Shown here: positions 34,788 through 43,067 of the stretch, piece by piece
Layout: each line of letters opens with the position of its first letter
How positions within the stretch are numbered: the stretch's first letter is position 1
Notes under the pieces: generated by a model
The model's database searches: none
What the model was told of the DNA's origin: nothing
Seen by the model: only the letters and a program-made list of their open reading frames with translations
NCBI GenBank assembly: GCA_052326605.1
Contig: JBKQMB010000027.1
Span: 13,143 to 77,142 of the forward strand
Length of the DNA stretch: 64,000 nucleotides
DNA from: Bog-756 sp052326605
GTDB taxonomy: Bacteria; Actinomycetota; Acidimicrobiia; Acidimicrobiales; RAAP-2
Reading direction: 5' to 3'
Program-made: the position numbers and the translations under genes

Positions 34788-36017
34788 GTGGCACTGACAT
34801 TCGAATACAAGGTCCGGGACAAGGCCGGCGGTCTCGTCGAGGGGCAGCTCGATGGCGACAGCATGGCGCTGGTCGTTCGGCGCCTGCGCGAGATGGGCTA
34901 CATGCCCATCTCGGTGACGCCCAGGTCGGCCGTCAATCTGAAGACCGAGATCAAGATCCCCGGGCTGTCCGATCGCATCAAACTACGCGAGATCGCCGTG
35001 GTGACCCGCCAGCTCGCCACCATGGTCGACTCCGGTCTCTCGGTGGTCCGGTCGCTGGGCATCCTCGCCTCCCAGGTGGAGAACCCGGCGCTCGCAGGGA
35101 TCCTCGGTGAAGTCCGACTCGACCTCGAACACGGGTCCTCATTGTCGGCGGCCTGTGCCAAGCATCCCAAGGCGTTCTCGGAGCTGTTCTGCACGCTCGT
35201 CCAGGCCGGAGAAGTCGGCGGTAACCTCGACGAAGTCCTCGGCAGCCTGGCCGACACCATCGAGAAGCAGGCGCAGCTCAATCGCACCATCCGGTCGGCA
35301 ATGACCTATCCGGCCGTCGTGCTGAGCGTCATGGTGATCATCTTCAGCGCCATGATCATCTTCATCGTTCCGGTGTTCCAGAATCTCTTCACCTCACTGG
35401 GAGGCAAGCTTCCGCTGCCCACGCGCATCCTGATCAAGTTTTCGCAGATCATGACCAGCATCTGGATGCTGGTCATCATCGCGGTCATCATCGGCGGCGT
35501 CACTGGGCTGAAGAAGTGGATTGCGACCGAGGACGGACGACGGAAGTGGGACCGGTTGATGTTGAAGCCGCCCGTCTTCGGACCCTTGTTTCACAAGGTG
35601 GCCTTGGCCCGGGTCACCGGCACCCTGGCTTCGCTGATCAGCTCCGGTGTGCCCATCCTCGAGTCGTTGGACATCTGTGCCGACACCGCCGGCAACGTCA
35701 CCGTCGGTGACGTGCTCCGCGAGGCGAAGAACGGCGTGCGAGAGGGCAGGCCGCTGGCCGACCCCCTCCGGGAGCACGAGGATGTCATTCCAACCCTCGT
35801 GGTCCAGATGGTCGAAGTCGGTGAGCAGACCGGCGCTCTCGACGGAATGCTCAAGAAGGTTGGCGAGTTCTACGACCAGGAGGTCGAGGTCACCGTCAAC
35901 AACCTCACCGCGCTGTTGGAACCGCTCTTGACCGTCGTCATGGGCATCGGTGTCGGCATGATGGTGATCTCGCTGTACCTGCCCATGTTCAGCTACATCA
36001 AGCTCATCCACAACTGA
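34788..36017 (+). CDS. pilC: Type IV pilus inner-membrane platform protein PilC
   Basis: This 409-residue protein has two T2SSF domains (about 72-195 and 275-397) with three membrane helices (about 170-192, 222-242, 375-397). The family motif VVTRQLATMVDSGLSVVRSL begins the first domain, and QAGEVGGNLDEVL and VEVGEQTGALDGML mark the two repeats. PilC is the membrane platform turned by PilB and PilT. GTG at 34788 begins the normal ALTFEYKVRDKAGG start. It ends the pilB-pilT2-pilC unit. Confidence 0.96.
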   Translation: MALTFEYKVRDKAGGLVEGQLDGDSMALVVRRLREMGYMPISVTPRSAVNLKTEIKIPGLSDRIKLREIAVVTRQLATMVDSGLSVVRSLGILASQVENPALAGILGEVRLDLEHGSSLSAACAKHPKAFSELFCTLVQAGEVGGNLDEVLGSLADTIEKQAQLNRTIRSAMTYPAVVLSVMVIIFSAMIIFIVPVFQNLFTSLGGKLPLPTRILIKFSQIMTSIWMLVIIAVIIGGVTGLKKWIATEDGRRKWDRLMLKPPVFGPLFHKVALARVTGTLASLISSGVPILESLDICADTAGNVTVGDVLREAKNGVREGRPLADPLREHEDVIPTLVVQMVEVGEQTGALDGMLKKVGEFYDQEVEVTVNNLTALLEPLLTVVMGIGVGMMVISLYLPMFSYIKLIHN

Positions 36018-36261
36018 GCGAGATGTATGGGAGCCGAGCCATTCGCTACTTCGCGGTGTGCCGGTGACCGGCGCCCGAGGTCGGATGCTCCGAACACGTC
36101 GCCCGGCTGCTCTGTGTTGATGCAGCGAATACGCGGTTGATGCAATGAGCACCCGGCCTCCGAGCTCGCACGGCCTATTGCCGGGTGCGGCCGGCTCGTC
36201 CCTCTCAACTGGACAAGCCCCGGGCCCGGCCCTGGTCCAGGGCAATGGTTCGACCTGAGAA

Positions 36262-37166
36262 GGAAACAACTTGCGCAATTCGCAATGTTGCAGATCGCAT
36301 GGGTCGCCTGGTCGTACTTGAAGTCCATGGCCAGGCGGTCGTGGACGATGGCGCCACTGAAGACTCCGAGCACGCCTGCTTCGTCGGGAGCGGACTTGCC
36401 CCGGGTCGGACTGGCGAACAGGTAGGTGTAGAACTCGTTGGACACGACGTGGAACCACCGCTTGTCGCTCCTGACCTGGTGGGTTATCTCATCGACATGC
36501 ACAAGTGCGGCTTGTCGCAACCGACGGCGTATCTCATCGACGAAGCCGCCCAGGTCCCCGGCTGCCTCGTTGGCGAGCAGGGCGACGAACCCGGTGGACA
36601 CCGTGGCTCCGAGCATCGCCGACATGGCTTCGGTGACCGGCTCGACCGAGAGGTGCTGGCCGTGGAGGAGGTAGAGAGCGGCGCCCCGGACATTCGGCCC
36701 ATAGCTGGTCGGAGCGGTGGCCTCCCTCGGGAACGTCCCCGACTTCAGCTTGCCGCACGAGCACCGCTTGTGGACCGAGAGGTGCTCGGTCGTGATGATG
36801 ATCGGGTCAGAGGTGTCGAAGACCTGGCGACGCGCGATCCCCTCTGTCGGCACCAACGAGGTCCTCGCCGCACGACTCACAACATGTCGGCTCGTGATCG
36901 ACGATCTCGTCGGGACTTGGCCGCATCGAGAGGTTCTGTCCCCGAACACCCGGTTGCCTGCCCCGGTTGCGCTCCACCTCGTCTCTCCGCGTCGCATTCC
37001 CTCCGCCCGACGGTGGGAGCGACGAGCTCTTCGAGCCATAGTCCGGTCGCCGAGTGAGCTCAGCGACCGTTCACGTCGGGCGATCGATCTCGCCCGCCTG
37101 CACTGTGTTCTCAGCCCGTAGTGCTTCGAGCTCAGTCTCGAGATGCTCACGACCCGCTTCCGCCAC
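36262..37166 (-). pseudogene. Decayed IS66-family transposase
   Basis: Transposase pieces are read in different minus-strand frames, in the correct order. From GTG 37166 come a coiled coil (ETELEALRAENTVQAGEID) and a linker (QPGVRGQNLS). Then follow a CxxC-type finger (CCESCGEDL), and after a frameshift in a G run ARRQVFD and RCSCGKLKSG, then AALYLLHGQHLSVEP and the DDE core (LVHVDEITHQV, AGVLGVFSGAIVHD, THAICN). A further frameshift follows near 36290, and the end of the gene is missing. At least four frameshifts or stops make it non-functional. It lies between pilC and the pilin gene, so an insertion into the pilus locus occurred and decayed. Terminal inverted repeats were not found. Confidence 0.85.
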
Positions 37167-37255
37167 GCTTGGAATTCAAGCAGCGCCAGGGAACTTTCGC
37201 GAATCGCGAGGTCTGGGCCGGGTTTCACGCCGCAGGTGACCAGGTAGGTGGATGG

Positions 37256-37285
37256 TTACATGAAATCGTAAAGAAATTCTAAAGT
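37256..37285 (+). promoter_or_regulatory. Candidate pilin promoter
   Basis: TTACAT (37256-37261) and TAAAGT (37280-37285) are separated by 18 bases in an AT-rich patch about 90 bases upstream of the pilin ATG. Match to consensus is moderate. Confidence 0.4.
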
Positions 37286-37338
37286 CACAGGTCCGTTGGG
37301 ACGATAGCAACGCCGGAGGCCAATCCTGGTATCCGTAC

Positions 37339-37352
37339 ATTGATGCATCAAT
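37339..37352. promoter_or_regulatory. 14-bp perfect palindrome in the pilin leader
   Basis: ATTGATGCATCAAT lies about six bases before the Shine-Dalgarno GAGGAGG. It could be a repressor operator or form a small hairpin that affects translation. Confidence 0.45.
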
Positions 37353-37371
37353 ACCAACGAGGAGGCAGTAC

Positions 37372-37965
37372 ATGTTTTCAACCGCGATTCAGCGCCTGCA
37401 CGACAGGCGTCACGCTGCGGGCGATATCGGTGAAGATTCCGGTTTCACCCTCATCGAGCTCATGGTGGTCCTGTTGATCCTGGCCATCCTGCTCGCCATC
37501 GCCATCCCGACGTTCCTCGGTGTGACGAAGTCGGCGAACGACCGGGCGGCACAGTCCAACCTGAACACCGCCTTCGTCAATGCCAAGGCCTCGTTCCAGC
37601 AGAACAGCCAGTCGTATGCGACGTCCACGACGTTGACGACCGCTCTGTCGACGGCTGAGCCGAGCCTTCAATTCACCACCGGCGCCTCGACGTCCCAGAG
37701 CCTGATCAGTGTGGATACCTCGGCTGATGGCTTTTCTGTGATTATGGCAGCCCAGGCCAAGAGTACCCTCAACTGCTGGTACCTCATTGACAATACGCAG
37801 TCAGAAGCTGTCGCCGCTCCCTGGACGGGGGCCGTGTGGACCGGGGCTGGTACCTGGTACGGCGAGGTGAAGAACGCGGCTACGTGCACAGCGTCGAGTG
37901 CACCTGTCGGAACCACCAGTACCACGACGTTGTTCCAGACCTCGGGCGGCTTCCCGGCCCTGTAG
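37372..37965 (+). CDS. pilA: Type IV pilin (PilA-like)
   Basis: This 197-residue prepilin has a 24-residue leader ending in Gly24, then the class III signal FTLIELMVVLLILAILLAIA with Phe25 at +1 and Glu29 at +5, followed by a hydrophobic helix. The globular part is Ser/Thr/Ala-rich with two Cys (about 153 and 180) that may form the D-region disulphide. Prepilin peptidase would cleave before Phe25 and methylate it. ATG at 37372 has a strong GAGGAGG site six bases upstream. A 15-bp stem terminator follows 70 bases after the stop, so it is probably expressed alone and highly. Confidence 0.94.
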   Translation: MFSTAIQRLHDRRHAAGDIGEDSGFTLIELMVVLLILAILLAIAIPTFLGVTKSANDRAAQSNLNTAFVNAKASFQQNSQSYATSTTLTTALSTAEPSLQFTTGASTSQSLISVDTSADGFSVIMAAQAKSTLNCWYLIDNTQSEAVAAPWTGAVWTGAGTWYGEVKNAATCTASSAPVGTTSTTTLFQTSGGFPAL

Positions 37966-38035
37966 GCCCTGGGAGGACGACCGGCTGCAGGTTGGGAGGA
38001 TCGCATATCCGCTCCACATGCAGTGTGATGGTTGC

Positions 38036-38069
38036 AACAGTGCCCCCTTCTCCGGAAGGGGGCACTGTT
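38036..38069 (+). terminator. Strong stem-loop after the pilin gene
   Basis: A perfect 15-bp stem (AACAGTGCCCCCTTC with its complement) closes a four-base TCCG loop. It has no long U-tract but is the strongest hairpin in the area and would separate the pilin from the next gene. Confidence 0.8.
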
Positions 38070-38083
38070 GTGTGCAGGGGACG

Positions 38084-39601
38084 ATGATCCGGCGCGCGAA
38101 GGCGCTCAAGGCATCCGTCGATTCTTACGATGGGATGAGGGTGACCTGCACACCGGAGACCTCCGAGCCCCAGAAGCACCTGGCCACTGACGAGTCCGTG
38201 GCCGGGAAGGTGGAGCGTACCTTGCGTGTGGGTCTGGTCCACCGCAAGTGGCCCCTAATCATGACGGTGGCCGTCCTCGCTACCGGGATGGGGTTCATGT
38301 TCGGTTGGGCGCCCATCGTCCGGCACCACAGCGGTTGGGAGACCGGTGGAGACCTGTGGGGGATCTGGCGTGCTGCGCACTACATCGGATGGGGATTTTT
38401 GGGCGGCGTCTACGACCCCTCCACCGGCGTCAACTCCCTGCCCGGGCTCGAAGTGTTGCTGGCCCCGGTGGCGATGGTGAGCAGCCACCTGGGCCTCATC
38501 GAATCGTTTCCTCCATACACGCTGGCCCACCCCACCGCCGCTCTGCTCCTCGAACCCATCGAATTGCTGCTGGCCTCGACGGTGCTCTTAGGCGTGGACG
38601 CACTGGCCGAGCAGTTGCGGGTGGGAAAGGTCCGCCGGATCTCGCTGTGCATCGTGACCGCCGTCATCGCCTGGCCGACAGTGGCCATCTGGGGGCACGC
38701 AGAGGACTGCCTGGCGCTGACATTTGCCATCTACGCACTGATCGCAGCGCTGAACGGCAAGTGGAAGGCCTGTGGTTGGCTGTTCGGCTTCGCCCTCGTG
38801 ACGCAGCCCTTGGTGGTGATGATCCTGCCGCTTGTCGTCGCCATCTCTCCCACCGGGCAGCGAGTGATACTGGCCCTCCGTGCATTCGCGCTCTCGGCGG
38901 TGCTGGCCGGGGTGGCATTCGCCAGTGATGCCGCGGATACCTTCCGTTCCTTGGTGCAGCAACCCACGCCACCGTCGATCAATCATTCGACGCCCTGGGT
39001 ATCGCTCGCCCCTCGGGTGCCCGACGTCCTCTCCGGCGCGTCGAACAACGCCGCCCTCACCTACCGTGCCGGCAAGTTCGTGCAGGACAACGTGCACGCC
39101 AAGGCCCGAGAGGTCATCCTCGTCTCGGGCGGGGCGGGGCGGGTCATCGAGGTGATCCTGGCCATCCTGGTCGGCCTCTACGTCTGGCGCCGGCCGCAAC
39201 CGCCCGATCGCCTCATCTGGTTGGCGGCGGCGTTGCTCGGGATGCGGTGCATGTTCGAGGCGGTCATGACTCCCTACTATCTGGCCCCGCCCCTGTTGCT
39301 CGCACTGGCCATCGCCTCGCGCCAGGGCGGTAAGCGGTTCTGGGCAGCCTGTGTCATCGCGCTCGAGATAACCGTGTTCGCCTACCATCACCTGAGTCCT
39401 TGGGCGTGGTGGCTACCGGTGGTGGTGGGCATGGCCGCAGTGCTGGCGCTCGGGTATCCGAACAAGAGTCGGACCGCGTCGGAGCCGCCCCTGGCGTCGG
39501 AGCCCGAGGACACTGCAGAAGTGCCCGCCGAGGAGTTATCGGAGAGGGAGCCGGCGTCGACCCAGGGGGACGAACTGCGGCCCAGAGAGCTCATCGGCTG
39601 A
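38084..39601 (+). CDS. Polytopic membrane protein, GT-C glycosyltransferase-like
   Basis: This 505-residue protein has about nine or ten membrane helices between residues 60 and 455 and a disordered acidic C-terminus. The motif VAIWGHAEDCLALTFAIYAL followed by GKWKACGWLFGFALVTQP is like the WGHPED-type region of GT87/DUF2029 polyprenol-phosphate mannosyltransferases. It would use a lipid-linked sugar on the outer face of the membrane. ATG at 38084 is preceded by AGGGGA. Its position directly after the pilin gene suggests pilin or surface glycosylation, but a strong terminator separates the two, so this link is only inference. Confidence 0.72.
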   Translation: MIRRAKALKASVDSYDGMRVTCTPETSEPQKHLATDESVAGKVERTLRVGLVHRKWPLIMTVAVLATGMGFMFGWAPIVRHHSGWETGGDLWGIWRAAHYIGWGFLGGVYDPSTGVNSLPGLEVLLAPVAMVSSHLGLIESFPPYTLAHPTAALLLEPIELLLASTVLLGVDALAEQLRVGKVRRISLCIVTAVIAWPTVAIWGHAEDCLALTFAIYALIAALNGKWKACGWLFGFALVTQPLVVMILPLVVAISPTGQRVILALRAFALSAVLAGVAFASDAADTFRSLVQQPTPPSINHSTPWVSLAPRVPDVLSGASNNAALTYRAGKFVQDNVHAKAREVILVSGGAGRVIEVILAILVGLYVWRRPQPPDRLIWLAAALLGMRCMFEAVMTPYYLAPPLLLALAIASRQGGKRFWAACVIALEITVFAYHHLSPWAWWLPVVVGMAAVLALGYPNKSRTASEPPLASEPEDTAEVPAEELSEREPASTQGDELRPRELIG

Positions 39602-39620
39602 CTATCGAAAATGGGCGCCC

Positions 39621-40979
39621 TCACAGCGGCCCCAAGGTGTGCTTGCGGCCGGGCAGCATCTCGCGCGTCGTCTCCAGCACTGCCAATGCGTCGGCCACCA
39701 CGGCGCGGGTGTCCCCGGGGTCGATCACCGCGTCGACGAAGCCCCGCTCCGCGGCCTGCCACGGGGTGAGGAAGCGCTCGGAGTACTCGGCCCGCAATGC
39801 CTCCCGCTCCTCGGGGCCGGCCGTCCGGTGGAGGATCTGCACCGCTCCCTCGGCCCCCATGACGGCGATCTCCGCCCCCGGCCAGGCGAAGCAGAGGTCG
39901 TTGCCCAGCCCCTTGGAGTCCATCACGATGTAGGCCCCACCGAATGCCTTGCGCAGGATCACGCACACCCGGGGCACGGTGGCCTCGGCATAGGCGAAGG
40001 CCAGCTCGGCCCCGTGGCGGATCATCCCCCTCCACTCGAGGTCCTTGCCCGGCAGGAACCCCGGGGTGTCCACCAGCGTGATCAGGGGCAGGTTGAAGGC
40101 ATCGCAGAAGCGGACGAAGCGGGCGCCCTTCTGCGATGCGGCGATGTCCAGCGTCCCGGCCAGGGCCTGGGGCTGATTGGCCACGAAGCCCACGGTCCGG
40201 CCGGCAATGCGCCCGAGCGCGGTCACCAGCTGCGGCGACCACCTGGTCCACAGCTCGGTCACCTCATGGTCGTCCGACAGGGCCGCAGCCACCCGGCGCA
40301 CGTCGTAGGAGCTGGTGGCCCGGGTCGGCATGATGTCCCGCAGCTCTCCGGCATCCCGATCGGGCGGATCGTCGGTCGGGCCCGGCGGAGCCAGCTCGTC
40401 GGCGTGGGCCGGGAGCAGCTCCAACAGGCGGTCGACATGGGCGAGGGCGTCCGACTCGGTGGCCGCCTCGATGGTGCACAGGCCACTGGAGCGGGCGTGC
40501 ATGGCGGTTCCACCGAGCTGGTGGATCCCGATGCGCACCCCGGTGAACTCCTCGACCATGGCGGGCCCGGACACGAAGGCGAAGGCATCACTGGTCATGA
40601 TCACCAGGTCGGCCAGACCGAGGAGGAATGCCGGTCCCGAGATGGCAGGGCCGGTCACCACCACGACGACGGGCACCGTGCCCGAGCACATGGTCAGCGC
40701 ACGGGCGGCCTGCCCCCACCCGTGCAACGAGACGACACCCTCGGACACGTCGGCACCGCTGGAGGCCAGCACCAGCACGATCGGGATCCGGAGGGTCAGG
40801 GCGGTGCGAGCGGCCACCCGGATGGTCTCCCCGTCCTCGGACGAGAGCGCCCCTCGTCGGATGGCGGAGACCGAGCGGACCACGATCGCCGGCCCACCGC
40901 CGAGCTGCTCGACGCCGGCCCGGATGGTTCCGGGCACCAGTCGACGGAAGATCGGCGCCGCGGGCGCATCGAGGGTCAC
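39621..40979 (-). CDS. Acyl-CoA carboxylase carboxyltransferase-like protein
   Basis: This 452-residue protein has two crotonase-like halves of a biotin-dependent carboxyltransferase: the N-half has SSGADVSEGVVSLHGWGQ and VTGPAISGPAFLLGLAD, the C-half has VDTPGFLPGKDLEWRGMIRHGAELA and RKAFGGAYIVMDSKGLGND. This is the beta subunit of acetyl-/propionyl-CoA carboxylases, which moves a carboxyl group from biotin to an acyl-CoA. It is shorter than usual (about 510-530) at the N-terminus. GTG at 40979 has TAGCAT six bases upstream, as for a leaderless mRNA. No biotin carboxylase gene is nearby, so its partner is elsewhere. Confidence 0.87.
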   Translation of the reverse strand: MTLDAPAAPIFRRLVPGTIRAGVEQLGGGPAIVVRSVSAIRRGALSSEDGETIRVAARTALTLRIPIVLVLASSGADVSEGVVSLHGWGQAARALTMCSGTVPVVVVVTGPAISGPAFLLGLADLVIMTSDAFAFVSGPAMVEEFTGVRIGIHQLGGTAMHARSSGLCTIEAATESDALAHVDRLLELLPAHADELAPPGPTDDPPDRDAGELRDIMPTRATSSYDVRRVAAALSDDHEVTELWTRWSPQLVTALGRIAGRTVGFVANQPQALAGTLDIAASQKGARFVRFCDAFNLPLITLVDTPGFLPGKDLEWRGMIRHGAELAFAYAEATVPRVCVILRKAFGGAYIVMDSKGLGNDLCFAWPGAEIAVMGAEGAVQILHRTAGPEEREALRAEYSERFLTPWQAAERGFVDAVIDPGDTRAVVADALAVLETTREMLPGRKHTLGPL

Positions 40980-40985
40980 CGCCCC

Positions 40986-40991
40986 ATGCTA
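40986..40991 (-). promoter_or_regulatory. Candidate -10 hexamer of the carboxyltransferase gene (leaderless)
   Basis: TAGCAT on the minus strand lies six bases before the GTG at 40979. Confidence 0.5.
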
Positions 40992-41034
40992 CGGATGCAT
41001 CTGGGCCAACGCGGGGTTCTGGCGACGGTGACCA

Positions 41035-42066
41035 TCAGCGCGATCGATCGCCGTCGGGCGGTTCGCGGTCGGGCGGTTCGAGGCCGGGCCGCGAGGGCGT
41101 CGTGGGATCCGATCCATTGGCGGCCCCCGGATCAGGGCCACCCGGGAGAGCGGGGGCCGATGGCTCCTGGGACAGGGGCTGCCCGGTGGGCGAGCGGGTG
41201 GATCGCCTCTCGGCAGGGCGGCGGTCGGCCCGCTCGAACTGCCGCTCAACGTCGGCCCACCGCAGCGGTTCCTCCTCCCCGTACTCGTCGTCGGACAGGG
41301 GCGCCCGGGCCAGCGCCACCCCTCCGACGGCCAGCAGCACCAACAGCATGGTGAGTTTGGAGACGAACCCGGCGATCTGCTGGTCGTTGAGGGGGCGGAG
41401 CCCGATGGCCGCCCGGGAGTCGGCGAACGCCCCGTACAGGGGATGGACGGAGAGGATGAGGGCGAACGAGAGGAACGCGGGGATCACTGCCTGGCCCACC
41501 AGGTACGCGAGCCGCACCACCGGTCTCAACCGGGGGATGCCCGGAACCCTGCCGAGCACCGGCAGCCAGAGCACGAGGCCGGCGGAGACCATGGCCGCGT
41601 CGAGGAGGCCCCGGACGAGGGCGGAGGACGATTGGGCCTGCACCAGCCAGGTGGTCATCGATACGACCAGCAGGACGGTCACGGTGGCGATGGCCACCGG
41701 GGGGCGTTGGAGGCGGATCAGCATTCGGTCCACCATCGCGGGGCGGGTGAGCCACTGGATGACGTCGTAGGGCAGGCCGCACAGGAGCATCGGTGCGACC
41801 GCCAGCACGATGATCAGCCGCTGGACGACCAGGGCGGTGAGGGACCAGTGGGCGGCCAGATCGGCCAGGGGCCAGGTGAGCGCGACCACCGAGGCCCCGA
41901 GAGCTCCGGCGAAGGCACCGATCTGGCGCCGTGTCCAGGGGATCGGTCGTGCACTGCGGGCCAGGAGCTGCCGGTGACCCACCACCACCAGCGCCGCCAG
42001 GATGGTGAGGATCGCCCAGGTGGCCAGGTGGAGATCCCAGGCGTAGGGCGGCATTGCAGGGTGCAC
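41035..42066 (-). CDS. ctaG: CtaG-like cytochrome c oxidase assembly protein
   Basis: This 343-residue protein has about seven membrane helices in residues 10-250 and matches the caa3-type CtaG family, which helps copper insertion into cytochrome oxidase in bacilli and actinobacteria. Seen are WDLHLATWAILTILAALVV, the QRLIIVLAVAPMLLCGLP segment and HPLYGAF. The C-terminal 80 residues are Pro/Arg-rich and disordered. GTG at 42066 or ATG at 42054 may start it. It is divergent from pafB with about 38 bases between start codons. No oxidase subunits are in the window. Confidence 0.85.
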   Translation of the reverse strand: MHPAMPPYAWDLHLATWAILTILAALVVVGHRQLLARSARPIPWTRRQIGAFAGALGASVVALTWPLADLAAHWSLTALVVQRLIIVLAVAPMLLCGLPYDVIQWLTRPAMVDRMLIRLQRPPVAIATVTVLLVVSMTTWLVQAQSSSALVRGLLDAAMVSAGLVLWLPVLGRVPGIPRLRPVVRLAYLVGQAVIPAFLSFALILSVHPLYGAFADSRAAIGLRPLNDQQIAGFVSKLTMLLVLLAVGGVALARAPLSDDEYGEEEPLRWADVERQFERADRRPAERRSTRSPTGQPLSQEPSAPALPGGPDPGAANGSDPTTPSRPGLEPPDREPPDGDRSR

Positions 42067-42091
42067 GTTCAGAATCCGGCCGCGTGCGCTC

Positions 42092-42097
42092 TAGATT
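42092..42097 (+). promoter_or_regulatory. Candidate -10 hexamer of pafB (leaderless)
   Basis: TAGATT lies seven bases before the ATG at 42105; an alternative ATG at 42099 would be too close to the hexamer. Confidence 0.55.
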
Positions 42098-42104
42098 GAT
42101 GACG

Positions 42105-43067
42105 ATGGCACACCCCGATCGGCTCGAGAGGGTCACCGACCTGCTGCTGGTCCTCCTCGATACGCCGCGCCCACTGAGTCTGCGCGACATCGCCCATCGG
42201 GTACCGGGGTACCCCGAGGGCCACGACGCCCGGCGACAGGCCTTCGAGCGGGACAAGCGGTTGTTGCGGGACGAAGGCATCCCCGTGCTGGTGGTCCCGA
42301 TCGGCGGGGAGGACCAGCTGGGATACCGCGTCGATCCCGACTCCTACTACCTTCCGGACCTCGGTCTGGAGGAGGAGGAGCAAGCGGCGTTGAACCTGGC
42401 CGTCGCCGGTGTTCACCTGGGCGAGCCTATCGGCCGTGACGCCCTGTTGAAGCTGGGCGTCGGCGGGGAATCGCCACTCGGCACGGGCGCCGCCCCACTG
42501 GTGGACCTGCCGTCGGTGGACGGGCTGCCCGCCCTTCCTGCGCTGTTCGACGCCTTGCGTCAGAGCGCTGTGGTGGCCTTCGACTATCGGGGGGAACGAC
42601 GCCACGTGGACCTGGCCGGTATCCGATTCCGGAAGGGACATTGGTATGCGGTCGGGTTCGACCGCGACCGTGGGGAGGCGAGGACCTTCCGGGTCGACCG
42701 CTTCGACGGTCCGCTGGAGGAGGGCGATCCGTCGTCCTCGCAGTTGCCCGACGGCTTCGATGTCGATGCAGAGTTTGCCCGCGACCCGTGGCGGTTCGGT
42801 GGGGGAGACGAGGTCGAGGTCGAGGTGCTTGTCGACGGGGCGGAGTCCGGCCGGGTGATCGCCGAGTTGGGGACCGAGTTCGTGGTCGAGCACCGCGAGG
42901 ACGGTGCGGTGGTGGTGAGGCTGTCGGTCACCGACCAGGATGCCCTCATCTCCTGGGTGCTCGACCTCCTCGACCATGCCGAGGTGCTGGCTCCGGCGTC
43001 GGTGCGGGCCGCCGTGGTGCAGCGTCTGGCCGCCTGCGTGGCCGAAGACAGTGGGCGGGCACGGTGA
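42105..43067 (+). CDS. pafB: WYL-domain transcriptional regulator PafB
   Basis: This 320-residue protein has an N-terminal winged helix-turn-helix (PLSLRDIAHRVPGYP through ERDKRLLRDEGI), a WYL domain (about 160-215: FDYRGERRHVDLAG, KGHWYAVGFDRDRGEARTFRVDR) and a WCX extension. In mycobacteria PafB and PafC form a heterodimer that activates the LexA-independent DNA-damage response. ATG at 42105 is chosen from the leaderless -10 spacing. Its stop overlaps the pafC start (GTGA), giving coupled synthesis of both subunits. The proteasome-accessory genes that often accompany pafBC are not in the window. Confidence 0.92.
   Translation: MAHPDRLERVTDLLLVLLDTPRPLSLRDIAHRVPGYPEGHDARRQAFERDKRLLRDEGIPVLVVPIGGEDQLGYRVDPDSYYLPDLGLEEEEQAALNLAVAGVHLGEPIGRDALLKLGVGGESPLGTGAAPLVDLPSVDGLPALPALFDALRQSAVVAFDYRGERRHVDLAGIRFRKGHWYAVGFDRDRGEARTFRVDRFDGPLEEGDPSSSQLPDGFDVDAEFARDPWRFGGGDEVEVEVLVDGAESGRVIAELGTEFVVEHREDGAVVVRLSVTDQDALISWVLDLLDHAEVLAPASVRAAVVQRLAACVAEDSGRAR

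Noticed and set aside
36018..36261. Continuation of the IS66 transposase C-terminus
   Set aside because: Reading all frames downstream of the last transposase motif gave no further IS66 signature, so the relic is truncated there.
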